Positions 16,684 to 25,539 of a stretch of 64,000 nt of DNA are shown in pieces; positions within the stretch are counted from its first letter, which is position 1; every line of letters starts with the position of its first letter. The translations under genes and the position numbers were made by a program. This DNA comes from Alphaproteobacteria bacterium. GTDB lineage: Bacteria > Pseudomonadota > Alphaproteobacteria > Ferrovibrionales > Ferrovibrionaceae. The notes below the pieces were generated by a model, which was not told the DNA's origin, ran no database searches, and saw nothing but the letters and a program-made list of their open reading frames with translations. Location of the stretch: positions 413,722 to 477,721 of the forward strand of contig JAFKFH010000007.1 of assembly GCA_017307375.1 (NCBI GenBank), read 5' to 3'.

Positions 16684-17435
16684 TGTCCGCCCCCGATCCC
16701 TTCGTTCGCGTCCACGGTGTCACCAAGACCTACGGTGCCGGCCCCGTGCTGAACGGCCTGTCGCTCGACCTCGCCCACGGCGAGGTGCTGGTGCTGTGCG
16801 GTCCCTCGGGCTGCGGCAAGTCCACCCTGCTGCGCTGCATCAACGGCCTGGAGACGATCGAAGGCGGCTCGATCACCGTCGGTGGTGTACGCGTCGATGG
16901 CGCCGATGCCGCGACGCTGCAGCAGATCCGCCTGGCCACCGGATTCGTCTTCCAGAACTTCAACCTGTTCCCGCATATGACGGCGCTCGAGAACATCACC
17001 ATCGCGCCGATGAAGATCCGCAACGTGTCGAAGCGCCAGGCGGAAGAGCAGGGTCGGGCGCTGCTGGCCCAGGTCGGCATGCCCGACAAGGCGGCGAGCT
17101 TCCCCTTCCAGCTCTCCGGCGGCCAGCGCCAGCGGGTTGCGATCGCCCGGGCGCTGGCGATGCAGCCGTCGCTGATGCTGTTCGACGAGCCGACCTCGGC
17201 GCTGGATCCGGAAATGCGCGAGGAAGTGCTGCAGGTCATCCAGCGCGTGCATCACGAGCACGGCATGACGATGATCGTGGTGACCCATGAGATCGGCTTC
17301 GCCAAGAGCGTGGCGAGCCGCGCCATGCTGCTCGACGCCGGGCGCATCGTCGAGGAGGCGCCGGCACGCCAGTTCTTCACCGAGCCGCGCGAGGAACGCA
17401 CCCGCAAGTTCCTGCGGGCGATCGTCAACGAATAG
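16683..17435 (+). CDS. Amino-acid-type ABC transporter ATP-binding protein
   Basis: This 250-residue ATPase is of the GlnQ/HisP type. It has Walker [12 protein letters not shown] (near residue 39), Q-loop [17 protein letters not shown], signature [16 protein letters not shown], Walker [16 protein letters not shown] and switch histidine in VVTHEIGFA. The fit to the polar amino acid subfamily is good over the whole length. ATG 16683 overlaps the permease stop (TGATG), so the two are coupled. It ends four bases from the convergent MHYT-LytTR gene at 17439, with no room for a terminator between them. Confidence 0.96.
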   Translation: MSAPDPFVRVHGVTKTYGAGPVLNGLSLDLAHGEVLVLCGPSGCGKSTLLRCINGLETIEGGSITVGGVRVDGADAATLQQIRLATGFVFQNFNLFPHMTALENITIAPMKIRNVSKRQAEEQGRALLAQVGMPDKAASFPFQLSGGQRQRVAIARALAMQPSLMLFDEPTSALDPEMREEVLQVIQRVHHEHGMTMIVVTHEIGFAKSVASRAMLLDAGRIVEEAPARQFFTEPREERTRKFLRAIVNE

Positions 17436-17438
17436 TCG

Positions 17439-18593
17439 TCAGCCCGCCCGCGGCAGCCGCCCGGCGCCGCGTTCCTCCAGTCGCTGTTTCAGCCATTGCC
17501 GCCGGGCGCGGGCCACCGGCGCCTGGTAGGCGACCGCCGTCGCCATCGTCACCAGGCCGGCGTCGCCCTGCCGGCGCACGGTGGCGACGTGGTCGAGATT
17601 GACGATATGGCTGCGATGGATCCGGGCGAAGATCGCCGGATCGAGCAGTCCTTCCACTTCCGAGATCGACAGCGGGCAGAACCAGTTGTCCCGTCCGTCG
17701 AACAATTGCGTGTAGTGCGACTGGGCCTGCACCGCGATCAGCTCGGCCGCCGCCAGCGTGCCGCGGGTGCCGTGGCGCTCGATCGGCAGGGTCGGCGGGT
17801 CCGCCGTCTTCGCCGATGGGTCGAGCGTCACGACCGCTGCCGGCCCGCGAGCCGGCTCGTCCCTGGATTCAGTCTCGATGGCCGCGGGCTCGGGCTCCGG
17901 CACCAGGGTGAGGAGGAACAGGCCGCACACCACGAAAGCCACGACCGAGACGACGATGGCGAGCAGGCCGGGTGTCAATGCCGGCACGCCCTGCGCCATC
18001 GGCATGTCGTGGCCGGCCAGCGTCATCCCGGCCATCGCCGTGTAGTGCATGGCCGAGATGCCGATGGCGAGCAACGCGGCCGAGCCGACCATCGAGCGAT
18101 GGACGCCGTTGCCAAATCCGAGCCACAAGGCGAGGCCGGAGGCGGCGACGCCGATCGCGACGGCCGCGATGACGAAGACCGGGTCATGCGCCATGCCGGC
18201 GCTGGCATGCAGCGCCTGCATGCCGAGATAGTGCATCGTGACGATGCCCCCGCCCATGAACAGCGCCGCCAGTGTCAGCCGCCGTGCGGTCGCCGGCCCG
18301 GCGCCGACGGCAAAAACCGCGCAGCCGACGACCAGGACGCAGACGAGGAACGAGGCCAGGGTCGGCAGGACCAGGAAATCGATCGCCACGGTCAGCCGCA
18401 CCGCCAGCATGCCGACGAAATGCATGGTCCAGATGCCCAGCGCCAGCGATACCGCCGACATCGCGATCGCGGCGCGCCGCCGCATGCCCTGCATCGCATC
18501 GATGCCGCGGGCCATATGCAGTCCGACATAAGAGCCCAGAAAGGCCACGGCCAACGACAGCGCCACGAGCCACGGCTCGTAGGAAAATCCCAT
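17439..18593 (-). CDS. MHYT-LytTR membrane regulator (CoxC/CoxH type)
   Basis: This 384-residue protein joins an N-terminal MHYT sensor to a C-terminal LytTR DNA-binding domain. Roughly the first 240 residues hold six or seven membrane segments with the three signature pairs MHFVGM, MHYLGM and MHYTAM, proposed to bind a metal such as copper and to sense a diatomic gas. After an acidic/Pro linker the LytTR domain runs from about 290 (AAAELIAVQAQSHYTQLF...IHRSHIVNLDHV). This combination is known from CoxC and CoxH of Oligotropha, which are thought to sense CO. ATG 18593 has GGAGG upstream; the frame itself starts further up. It lies 5 kb from coxM behind the TPP/ABC genes, so its link to CO is inferred from architecture and neighbourhood. 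Confidence 0.9.
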   Translation of the reverse strand: MGFSYEPWLVALSLAVAFLGSYVGLHMARGIDAMQGMRRRAAIAMSAVSLALGIWTMHFVGMLAVRLTVAIDFLVLPTLASFLVCVLVVGCAVFAVGAGPATARRLTLAALFMGGGIVTMHYLGMQALHASAGMAHDPVFVIAAVAIGVAASGLALWLGFGNGVHRSMVGSAALLAIGISAMHYTAMAGMTLAGHDMPMAQGVPALTPGLLAIVVSVVAFVVCGLFLLTLVPEPEPAAIETESRDEPARGPAAVVTLDPSAKTADPPTLPIERHGTRGTLAAAELIAVQAQSHYTQLFDGRDNWFCPLSISEVEGLLDPAIFARIHRSHIVNLDHVATVRRQGDAGLVTMATAVAYQAPVARARRQWLKQRLEERGAGRLPRAG

Positions 18594-18774
18594 GGTCGAA
18601 TCCTCCGCCGACGGCCGGATCGCGCCTTCTTCGCGGGGCGCGCGCGGCCAGGGTCGGACCAAAGCTTAGACCGCGCTCGCGCCTTTGGCCATGCGCTCGG
18701 ACGGATGGTCTGGCGGTGCCTGGCGGCGCTTCCTATACTCTTGGCGACAAGAAACTCCAGGGATGGAAAAGGCG

Positions 18775-19758
18775 ATGCATATCCTGATCATCGGTGCGGC
18801 CGGCATGATCGGCGCCAAGCTTACCCAACGGCTGGTGGCCGACGGCCGGCTGGGCGAGGCGACTGTCGACCGGCTGTCGCTGGTCGACGTGGTCGAGCCA
18901 CGCGTCCCGGCGACGCCGATCGCCGTGACCGTCGAAGGCGCCGACTTGTCCGCGCCCGGCGTACCCGCCAGACTCGTCGCCAGCCGGCCCGATGTCATCT
19001 TTCATCTCGCCGCCATCGTCTCCGGCGAGGCGGAGGCCGATTTCGACAAGGGATACCGCATCAACCTCGACGGTACCCGCGGCCTGTTCGAGGCGATCCG
19101 GCAGGAGGGGCTGAAGGCGCCTTACAGGCCGCGCGTCGTCTTCACCTCGTCGATCGCGGTATTCGGTGCTCCGTTCCCGGAAGCCATCGACGACGACTTC
19201 CTGTCCACGCCGCTGACCAGCTATGGCACCCAGAAGGCGATCGGCGAACTGCTGCTGTCGGACTATTCCCGCCGCGGCTTCTTGGATGGGATCGGCATCC
19301 GCCTGCCGACGATCTGCATCCGGCCGGGGGCGCCCAACAAGGCCGCATCCGGTTTCTTCTCCAACATCCTGCGCGAGCCGCTGGCCGGCAAGGAAGCGGT
19401 GCTGCCGGTGGCCGAGGATGTCCAGCACTGGCATGCCTCGCCACGGGCGGCGATCGGCTTTCTTGTGCATGCCGCGACGATGGACCTGGCACCGCTCGGC
19501 GGACGCCGCATCCTGTCGATGCCCGGCCTGACCGCGACGGTCGGCGAGCAGATCGCGGCATTGCGCCGCGTCGCCGGCGATAAGGCGGTCGCCCTGATCC
19601 GGCGTGAGCCGGACCCGGTGATCGAACGCATCGTCGCCGGCTGGCCGCGCAATTTTGCGCCGACCCGGGCGCCCGCCCTCGGCTTCCGCGCGGAAACCTC
19701 GTTCGACGAGATCATCCGCATCCATATCGAGGACGAACTGGGCGGCCGGATCGGCTGA
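18775..19758 (+). CDS. denD: D-erythronate dehydrogenase-like NAD-dependent epimerase/dehydratase
   Basis: This extended SDR of 327 residues has the NAD site HILIIGAAGMIGAKLTQRL at its start, Ser in FTSSIAVFG, and the YGTQK motif (Tyr and Lys near 151/155). The segment IRLPTICIRPGAPNKAASGFFS and HWHASPRAA match the DenD group, which oxidises D-erythronate to 2-oxo-tetronate in four-carbon sugar-acid catabolism. I prefer ATG 18775 because it puts the dinucleotide site at the usual distance; ATG 18763 adds four residues. The partner genes otnK/otnC are not in the window. It is divergent from the MHYT-LytTR gene, with a TATACT at 18734-18739 as a candidate -10 box. Confidence 0.82.
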   Translation: MHILIIGAAGMIGAKLTQRLVADGRLGEATVDRLSLVDVVEPRVPATPIAVTVEGADLSAPGVPARLVASRPDVIFHLAAIVSGEAEADFDKGYRINLDGTRGLFEAIRQEGLKAPYRPRVVFTSSIAVFGAPFPEAIDDDFLSTPLTSYGTQKAIGELLLSDYSRRGFLDGIGIRLPTICIRPGAPNKAASGFFSNILREPLAGKEAVLPVAEDVQHWHASPRAAIGFLVHAATMDLAPLGGRRILSMPGLTATVGEQIAALRRVAGDKAVALIRREPDPVIERIVAGWPRNFAPTRAPALGFRAETSFDEIIRIHIEDELGGRIG

Positions 19759-19764
19759 CCCGGC

Positions 19765-20232
19765 TTAGCCCGGCTGGGGGCCGCGCGGCGGCATCGGCGG
19801 CGGCATCAGCCCGCCGCGCAGGTCGACTTCCTGCAGCCGGGCGAGCTGGGCCGGGGTCAGCTTGGCGCGCAGCGCCTCGACCGCCTTCAGCAGCGCGCCG
19901 GACTTGGTGCCTCTCTCGCCGAGGTCGCGGGCCATGCCCTCGATGCCGGCAAGCGGATCGGAAAGCCCGGCTGCGGCCGGCGGGGCCGGCGGCCTGGGCG
20001 CCACCGCGATCAGCGCGTCGGTAAAGTCGCGCCAGACGTCGAGCTGATCGGCACGGATGCCGATCAGGGTTTCCAGCCCGGCCAGGCGCTGAGCCAGCGC
20101 CAGTTCCGGCGGCGGCATCATGCGCTGCATCATCGGATGCGGACCTGGGGGCGGGGCCGGCATGTCGGCGGCAAGTGCCGCGGTCGTGGCAAGCGCGGCG
20201 GCGAGTCCCAGTCCGGCAATCAATTTCGTCAT
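19765..20232 (-). CDS. Small periplasmic Spy/CpxP-like protein
   Basis: This 155-residue secreted protein has a Sec signal ([20 protein letters not shown], cut before ADMPAPPPG), a Pro/Met-rich start and an all-helical middle. An LTxxQ motif of the Spy/CpxP type is present ([13 protein letters not shown] near 125-137), and the tail is Pro/Gly-rich ([12 protein letters not shown]). Members of this group are periplasmic chaperones or metal/envelope-stress sensors. ATG 20232 has GAGG seven bases upstream; the longer frame to 20262 would spoil the signal peptide. It is convergent with denD and divergent from the next operon. Several Met-rich stretches would suit copper binding, but that is inference. 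Confidence 0.75.
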   Translation of the reverse strand: MTKLIAGLGLAAALATTAALAADMPAPPPGPHPMMQRMMPPPELALAQRLAGLETLIGIRADQLDVWRDFTDALIAVAPRPPAPPAAAGLSDPLAGIEGMARDLGERGTKSGALLKAVEALRAKLTPAQLARLQEVDLRGGLMPPPMPPRGPQPG

Positions 20233-20411
20233 TTGAAACCTCATCAAACAGGTAACCCCCACTGCAGATATAACGCGCGCGCGCTCGAAATCCTGCGGCA
20301 GCGCGCGATGGCGCTTGGCAGGTCCGCCACACTCATGTTATCGCTATCATCACCTTTGAATCAGGCGACGTCAGATCGCTGTTAGATGGGCGTAGCCTGT
20401 CGGGGGGAGGA

Positions 20412-21152
20412 ATGACGGACGGGCTTGCAGCCAAGCGTGTGGTCGTCACGGCAGCGGCACAGGGAATCGGCCGGGCCACGGCCGAATTGTTCGCGCGGCG
20501 CGGCGCGCTGGTTGCGGCCGCAGATTTCAACGGCGCGAAACTGGCCGAACTGAACGGCACCCCTGGCATCGACCTTCATGTGCTGGACGTGCGCGATGGC
20601 GCCGCCATTGCCGATTTCGCCGCCGCGGTCGGTCCGGTCGACGTGCTGTTCAACTGTGTCGGCTTCGTCCACGGCGGCACCGTGCTCGAGGCGCCGGAAG
20701 ACGACCTCGACCAGGCCTTCGACCTTAACGTGAAGTCGATGTTCCGGATGATCCGCGCGTTTCTGCCCGGCATGATCGGGCGGGGCGGGGGCTCGATCAT
20801 CAATATGTCGTCGGTCGCCTCGAGCATCAAGGGCGTGGCCAATCGCTGCGTCTACGGCACCACCAAGGCCGCGGTGATCGGCCTGACCAAGTCGGTCGCC
20901 GCCGACTACGTGACCCGGGGGATACGCTGCAACGCGATCTGCCCCGGTACCGTCCAGTCGCCGTCGCTGGACGAACGGTTGGCGGCGACGGGCGACTATG
21001 CCGCCGCGCGCCAGGCCTTCATCGCGCGCCAGCCGATGGGGCGCCTGGGCACGGCCGAGGAAATCGCCGAGCTCGCCTGCTATCTGGCCAGCCCCGCCGC
21101 CGCCTATGTGACCGGGCAGGCCTACGTCATCGATGGCGGCTGGACCATCTGA
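20412..21152 (+). CDS. SDR, 2-keto-3-deoxy-L-fuconate dehydrogenase-like
   Basis: This classical SDR of 246 residues has the cofactor loop TAAAQGIGRAT (near 13), the NxxG replaced by NCVG, an active-site serine in NMSSVAS (133-138), Tyr148 and Lys152 in YGTTK, and a CPGTVQSPSL segment. The overall sequence resembles the 2-keto-3-deoxy-L-fuconate dehydrogenase/BDH2 group. It heads a run of plus-strand genes, 32 bases before a sugar-type ABC importer and a xylonate-type dehydratase, so a role in oxidising a keto-deoxy sugar acid fits. A 2,4-diketo-acid hydrolase-like protein that would take its product is encoded at 56421-57266. Substrate is inference. Confidence 0.85.
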   Translation: MTDGLAAKRVVVTAAAQGIGRATAELFARRGALVAAADFNGAKLAELNGTPGIDLHVLDVRDGAAIADFAAAVGPVDVLFNCVGFVHGGTVLEAPEDDLDQAFDLNVKSMFRMIRAFLPGMIGRGGGSIINMSSVASSIKGVANRCVYGTTKAAVIGLTKSVAADYVTRGIRCNAICPGTVQSPSLDERLAATGDYAAARQAFIARQPMGRLGTAEEIAELACYLASPAAAYVTGQAYVIDGGWTI

Positions 21153-21184
21153 AGCGACAGGAATTCTTGTAGCCGGGAGGAAGA

Positions 21185-22255
21185 ATGGCATCGGTCGAAA
21201 TCAGCCGCGTCACCAAGGCCTTCGGGGCGACGCAGGTGATCCACGGCGTCGACGTCGCGATCGAGGATGGCGAGTTCGTCGTGCTGGTGGGGCCCTCGGG
21301 CTGCGGCAAGTCGACGTTGCTGCGCATGGTCGCGGGGCTGGAGCAGATCACCGGCGGCGAGATCTCGATCGGCGGCCGGGTGGTCAACGACCTGCCGCCG
21401 AAGGAGCGCGACATCGCCATGGTGTTCCAGAACTACGCGCTCTATCCGCATATGACGGTGCGCGACAACATGGCCTTCTCGATGAAGCTGCGCGGTGCCT
21501 CGTCGGCCGAGATCGACAAGCGGGTCGGCGACGCCGCCGACATCCTGGGCCTCAAGCCCTATCTCGATCGTTTCCCGCGTCAGCTTTCCGGCGGCCAGCG
21601 TCAGCGCGTGGCGATGGGGCGGGCGATCGTGCGCGATCCGCAGGTCTTCCTGTTCGACGAGCCCCTGTCCAACCTCGATGCCAAGCTGCGCGTGCAGATG
21701 CGCACCGAGATCAAGGCCCTGCATCAGCGTCTGAAGACCACGTCGATCTATGTCACCCACGACCAGGTCGAGGCGATGACGATGGCCGATCGCATCGTCG
21801 TCATGCATGACGGCATCGTCGAGCAGGCCGGCGCGCCGCTCGATCTCTACGACCGCCCGGCCAATCAGTTCGTGGCGGGCTTCATCGGTTCCCCGGCGAT
21901 GAACTTCATTCCCGGCCGTATCGATCGCGGCGGGGCCGTGGCGGTCGTCGCCGATGGCGGCCTGCGCCTGCCGCTCGCCGCGGATGCCGGGGGCGAACAT
22001 GGCCAGAAGGTGATCTACGGCGTGCGGCCCGAGCATCTCGGTCTCGGCCCGGGCTTCGAGGCGGTGGTACAGGTGGTCGAGCCGACCGGTGCCGACACCT
22101 TCGTCTTCTGCGATGCGGCCGGCGTACGCATCTGCGCCAATGTCGAGGAGCGGCAGGGCTTTGCCCCGGGCGGGCGCATCGCGCTCGCCCCCCGCCTCGA
22201 CATGGTCCATCTGTTCGACGCCGAAAGCGGCAGGGCCTTGCCTCGCCGCAACTGA
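21185..22255 (+). CDS. Sugar ABC transporter ATP-binding protein (UgpC/MalK type)
   Basis: This 356-residue ATPase has a nucleotide-binding domain with Walker [12 protein letters not shown] (37-47), Q-loop [13 protein letters not shown], signature [16 protein letters not shown], Walker [16 protein letters not shown] and switch His in [16 protein letters not shown]. The C-terminal MOBE-type regulatory domain follows from about 240 ([24 protein letters not shown]). That domain defines the CUT1 carbohydrate subfamily. It precedes its binding protein and two permeases, an order seen in proteobacterial sugar and polyol importers. A modest hairpin follows its stop. Confidence 0.95.
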   Translation: MASVEISRVTKAFGATQVIHGVDVAIEDGEFVVLVGPSGCGKSTLLRMVAGLEQITGGEISIGGRVVNDLPPKERDIAMVFQNYALYPHMTVRDNMAFSMKLRGASSAEIDKRVGDAADILGLKPYLDRFPRQLSGGQRQRVAMGRAIVRDPQVFLFDEPLSNLDAKLRVQMRTEIKALHQRLKTTSIYVTHDQVEAMTMADRIVVMHDGIVEQAGAPLDLYDRPANQFVAGFIGSPAMNFIPGRIDRGGAVAVVADGGLRLPLAADAGGEHGQKVIYGVRPEHLGLGPGFEAVVQVVEPTGADTFVFCDAAGVRICANVEERQGFAPGGRIALAPRLDMVHLFDAESGRALPRRN

Positions 22256-22267
22256 CTTCGACGACAA

Positions 22268-22291
22268 GGCCGGTCGGCAACAGAACCGGCC
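22268..22291 (+). other. Small stem-loop after the sugar ABC ATPase gene
   Basis: GGCCGGT at 22268-22274 pairs with ACCGGCC at 22285-22291 around a ten-base loop, in the 66-base gap before the binding-protein gene. There is no T-run, so it probably adjusts mRNA stability and does not end transcription. Confidence 0.4.
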
Positions 22292-22321
22292 ACTGAGGAA
22301 AAACCAGGAGGAGGTGCAGCC

Positions 22322-23638
22322 ATGACGAACAGACGCGATGTGATCAAGCTAGGCGCCGGTGCGGGCCTTGTGCTCGGCGCCGGCGGCCTCATCAAGCCCC
22401 GCCGGGCGGCGGCGCAGAGCCTGAACCTCAAGCCCGAGCCCGGCGCCAAGCTGCGCGTGCTGCGCTGGAAGCGCTTCGTGCAGGGCGACGAGGTCAACTG
22501 GCTGGCCACCACCAAGAAATACGCGGACGCCAACAACATCGAGATCCGTGTCGACAGCGAGAACTGGGAGGACGTGCGGCCGAAGGCCGCAGTTGCCGCC
22601 CAGGTCGGATCGGGACCGGACATCATCATCGGGACCAACGACGATCCGCAGAAATTCCCCTCCAAGCTGGTCGACGTCTCCGACGTGGCCGAATATCTCG
22701 GCGCCAAGTACGGCGGCTGGTACGACGTCTGCAAGCGCTATGGCCAGCGCGACGGCAAGTGGATCGCGCTGCCGATGGGCGCCGCGGGTGCCTGCCTCGT
22801 CCATCGCAAGAGCCATATCCAGAAGGCCGGCTTCGAGGAGATCCCGAAGGATACGGCGAACTTCCTGAAGCTGTGCCAGGCACTGCACAAGAACGGCACG
22901 CCGGCGGGCTTCGCTCTGGGGCACGCGACCGGCGACGGCAATACCTGGTGCCACTGGGCATTGTGGTCGCACGGCGGCATGGTGGTGAACCCGAAGAACG
23001 AGGTGGTGCTGGACAGCCCCGAGACCGTCGCCGCCCTCGAATACGTCAAGCAGCTCTATGCGACCTTCGTGCCGGGAACGCTGTCCTGGCTCGACCCGTC
23101 GAACAACAAGGCCTTCCTGTCCGGCGAATGCAGCCTGACCAACAACGGCATCTCGGTCTATTACGCGGCCAAGACGTCGGATGCGCCGGCGATGCAGGAA
23201 ATGGCCAAGGATATCTACCACGCCAACTTCCCGGTCGGGCCGGTCGGCCGGCCGACCGAGTTCAACCTGATGTTCCAGGCCTTCGTGTTCCAGTACACGA
23301 AGTTTCCGAACGCGGCGAAGGACTACCTCCGCTTCATGTGGGAGCGCGAGCAGTTCGTGCCGTGGATGGAAGCCTCGATCGGCTATGTCTCGCATCCGCT
23401 GAAGGCCTACGAGGATGCCCCGGTCTGGACCGCCGACCCGAAGGCCACACCCTATCGGGACTCGGTCAAGGTCATGCTCGACAACGGCTATTCCGGTACG
23501 CTGGGCGAGGCATCGGCCGCGGTGATCTCGGACTTCGTCGTGGTCGACATGTTCGCCTCGGTCTGTGCCGGCAGCGCGTCGCCGAAGGAAGCCGCCAAGG
23601 CGGCGGCCGAAAAGGCGAAGCGGATCTACAAGGCTTGA
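22322..23638 (+). CDS. Sugar ABC transporter substrate-binding protein (family 1, Tat-type signal)
   Basis: This 438-residue extracellular solute-binding protein of family 1 has an N-terminus (NRRDVIKLGAGAGLVLGAGG) that fits a Tat signal with the twin arginine, followed by a cut near RAAAQ, so it may be exported folded. The mature chain holds LRVLRWKRFVQGDEVNWL, SGPDIIIGTNDDPQKFP, and the C-terminal LGEASAAVISDFVVVDMFA. A strong GGAGGAGG precedes ATG 22322. It sits between its ATPase and two permeases. The sugar-acid genes on both sides (keto-deoxy-acid SDR, xylonate-type dehydratase) suggest a sugar or sugar acid as ligand. Confidence 0.94.
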   Translation: MTNRRDVIKLGAGAGLVLGAGGLIKPRRAAAQSLNLKPEPGAKLRVLRWKRFVQGDEVNWLATTKKYADANNIEIRVDSENWEDVRPKAAVAAQVGSGPDIIIGTNDDPQKFPSKLVDVSDVAEYLGAKYGGWYDVCKRYGQRDGKWIALPMGAAGACLVHRKSHIQKAGFEEIPKDTANFLKLCQALHKNGTPAGFALGHATGDGNTWCHWALWSHGGMVVNPKNEVVLDSPETVAALEYVKQLYATFVPGTLSWLDPSNNKAFLSGECSLTNNGISVYYAAKTSDAPAMQEMAKDIYHANFPVGPVGRPTEFNLMFQAFVFQYTKFPNAAKDYLRFMWEREQFVPWMEASIGYVSHPLKAYEDAPVWTADPKATPYRDSVKVMLDNGYSGTLGEASAAVISDFVVVDMFASVCAGSASPKEAAKAAAEKAKRIYKA

Positions 23639-23668
23639 TGTGCGCGTGACGATGTCCAGGGGATTGCC

Positions 23669-24622
23669 ATGACGGTTGCTGCCCACGGCTACGCCCCCGC
23701 CGCCAGCGATCGCTGGCGGCGGCTGGCCTTGGCCTTTTCCGACAGCCGCAATCTCCTGGGCCTCGTCTTCATGCTGCCGGCGGCGGCCCTGCTGATCGTG
23801 TTCCTGGCCTATCCGCTCGGTCTGGGCCTCTGGCTCGGCTTCACCGACGCCAATCTCGGCTCGACCGGGCGGTTCACCGGCATCGCCAACTACCTGTCGC
23901 TGGCCGGCGACCCGGTCTACTGGCTGTCGGTGTCGAACACGATCCTCTATACCGTCATCGCCAGCGCGGCAAAGTTCTTCCTGGGGCTGTGGCTGGCACT
24001 GCTGCTGAACCAGAACGTGCCGTTCAAGGCCTTCGTGCGGGCCATCGTGCTGCTGCCCTGGATCGTGCCAACGGTCCTGTCGGCGATCGCCTTCTGGTGG
24101 ATCTACGATACGCAGTTCTCGGTCATCACCTGGGCATTGAAGGGCCTGGGGCTGATCGACGGCAGCATCGATTTCCTCGGCAACGGCACGAATGCGCGCA
24201 TCTCGGTCATCGTGGCCAATGTCTGGCGCGGCATCCCGTTCGTCGCCATCTCGCTGCTGGCCGGGTTGCAGACCATTCCCGGCTCGCTCTACGAGGCCGC
24301 GACGCTCGACGGCGCCTCGTCCTACCAGCGCTTCCGCTACATCACCCTGCCGATGCTGACGCCGATCATCGCCGTGGTGATGACCTTCTCGGTCCTGTTC
24401 ACCTTCACCGATTTCCAGCTGATCTACGTGCTGACCCGCGGCGGGCCGGTCAACACGACCCATCTGATGGCGACGCTCGCCTTCCAGCGCGCGATCCCCG
24501 GCGGCCGGCTGGGCGAGGGCGCGGCGCTGGCTTCCTCGATGATCCCGTTCCTCGTGGCGGCGGTCATGTTCAGCTATTACGGCCTGCAGCGCCGCAAATG
24601 GCAGCAAGGGACGCGGGATTGA
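23669..24622 (+). CDS. Sugar ABC transporter permease 1 (MalF/UgpA type)
   Basis: This 317-residue inner-membrane permease has six predicted membrane segments. The CUT1-type EAA loop reads EAATLDGASSYQRFRYITLPMLTP near residues 209-232. An N-terminal cytoplasmic tail of about 30 residues precedes the first helix (LLGLVFMLPAAALLIVFLA). It forms the heteromeric channel with the product of the next gene, which starts five bases downstream. The closest family pattern is the binding-protein-dependent sugar permeases. No anomaly was seen. Confidence 0.95.
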   Translation: MTVAAHGYAPAASDRWRRLALAFSDSRNLLGLVFMLPAAALLIVFLAYPLGLGLWLGFTDANLGSTGRFTGIANYLSLAGDPVYWLSVSNTILYTVIASAAKFFLGLWLALLLNQNVPFKAFVRAIVLLPWIVPTVLSAIAFWWIYDTQFSVITWALKGLGLIDGSIDFLGNGTNARISVIVANVWRGIPFVAISLLAGLQTIPGSLYEAATLDGASSYQRFRYITLPMLTPIIAVVMTFSVLFTFTDFQLIYVLTRGGPVNTTHLMATLAFQRAIPGGRLGEGAALASSMIPFLVAAVMFSYYGLQRRKWQQGTRD

Positions 24623-24626
24623 GCCG

Positions 24627-25511
24627 ATGATCGGACGCAAAGCCAAGGCCGCCGACGACGGCGGCATGGACTACCTCACCTCGCTGCCGCGCAAGGTGGT
24701 CACGGTCTATATTCCGCTCGCGATCTTCCTGTTCGTGCTGCTGTTCCCGTTCTACTGGATGGCGGTGACCTCGTTCAAAAGCAATGCCGAGCTCTACGAC
24801 CTGAAGTCCGGCAACCCGCTGTGGGTGGTCAAGCCGACCCTGCAGCATTTCAAGCATCTGCTGTTCCAGACCAGCTACCCGGACTGGATGTGGAACACGA
24901 TCCTGATCTCGACGGTCGCGACCTTCCTGTCTCTCGCGGCCTCGGTCGCCGCGGCCTACGCCATCGAGCGGCTTCGCTTCCGCGGCGCGCAGCCGACGGG
25001 GCTTGCCATCTTCCTGGCCTATCTGGTGCCGCCGTCGATCCTGTTCATCCCGCTGGCGGCGATGGTCCTGAAGCTCGGCCTGTTCGACACGCGCGCGGCG
25101 CTGATGCTGAGCTATCCGACCTTCCTGATCCCGTTCTGCACCTGGCTGCTGATGGGCTACTTCAAGTCGATTCCGTTCGAGCTGGAGGAATGCGCACTGA
25201 TCGACGGGGCCAGCCGCTTCCAGATCCTGGTCAGGATCATCCTGCCCCTGTCGGTGCCCGGGCTGATCTCGGCCGGCATCTTCGCGTTTACGCTGTCCTG
25301 GAACGAATTCATCTACGCCCTGACGTTCATTTCGTCGTCGGAGAACAAGACCGTTCCCGTCGGCGTGATCACCGAACTGGTCGAGGGCGACGTCTATCAC
25401 TGGGGGCCGCTGATGGCCGGGGCCTTGCTCGGTTCGTTGCCGGTCGCCATCCTCTATTCGTTCTTTGTCGAGCACTACGTCTCCAGTATGACCGGTGCCG
25501 TCAAGGAGTAG
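24627..25511 (+). CDS. Sugar ABC transporter permease 2 (MalG/UgpE type)
   Basis: This 294-residue second permease of the importer has six membrane segments. Its EAA loop is [28 protein letters not shown] (from about 188), in which the usual EAA is ECA. Start ATG 24627 is five bases after the previous stop; ATG 24666 is a weaker in-frame alternative that would remove 13 residues of cytoplasmic tail. With the ATPase, binding protein and permease 1 it completes a CUT1 importer. The dehydratase gene follows after 28 bases, so transport and the first catabolic step are probably one transcript. Confidence 0.94.
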   Translation: MIGRKAKAADDGGMDYLTSLPRKVVTVYIPLAIFLFVLLFPFYWMAVTSFKSNAELYDLKSGNPLWVVKPTLQHFKHLLFQTSYPDWMWNTILISTVATFLSLAASVAAAYAIERLRFRGAQPTGLAIFLAYLVPPSILFIPLAAMVLKLGLFDTRAALMLSYPTFLIPFCTWLLMGYFKSIPFELEECALIDGASRFQILVRIILPLSVPGLISAGIFAFTLSWNEFIYALTFISSSENKTVPVGVITELVEGDVYHWGPLMAGALLGSLPVAILYSFFVEHYVSSMTGAVKE

Positions 25512-25539
25512 TGCCAGCGTTCCCGGGGAGGTTTTGGCG

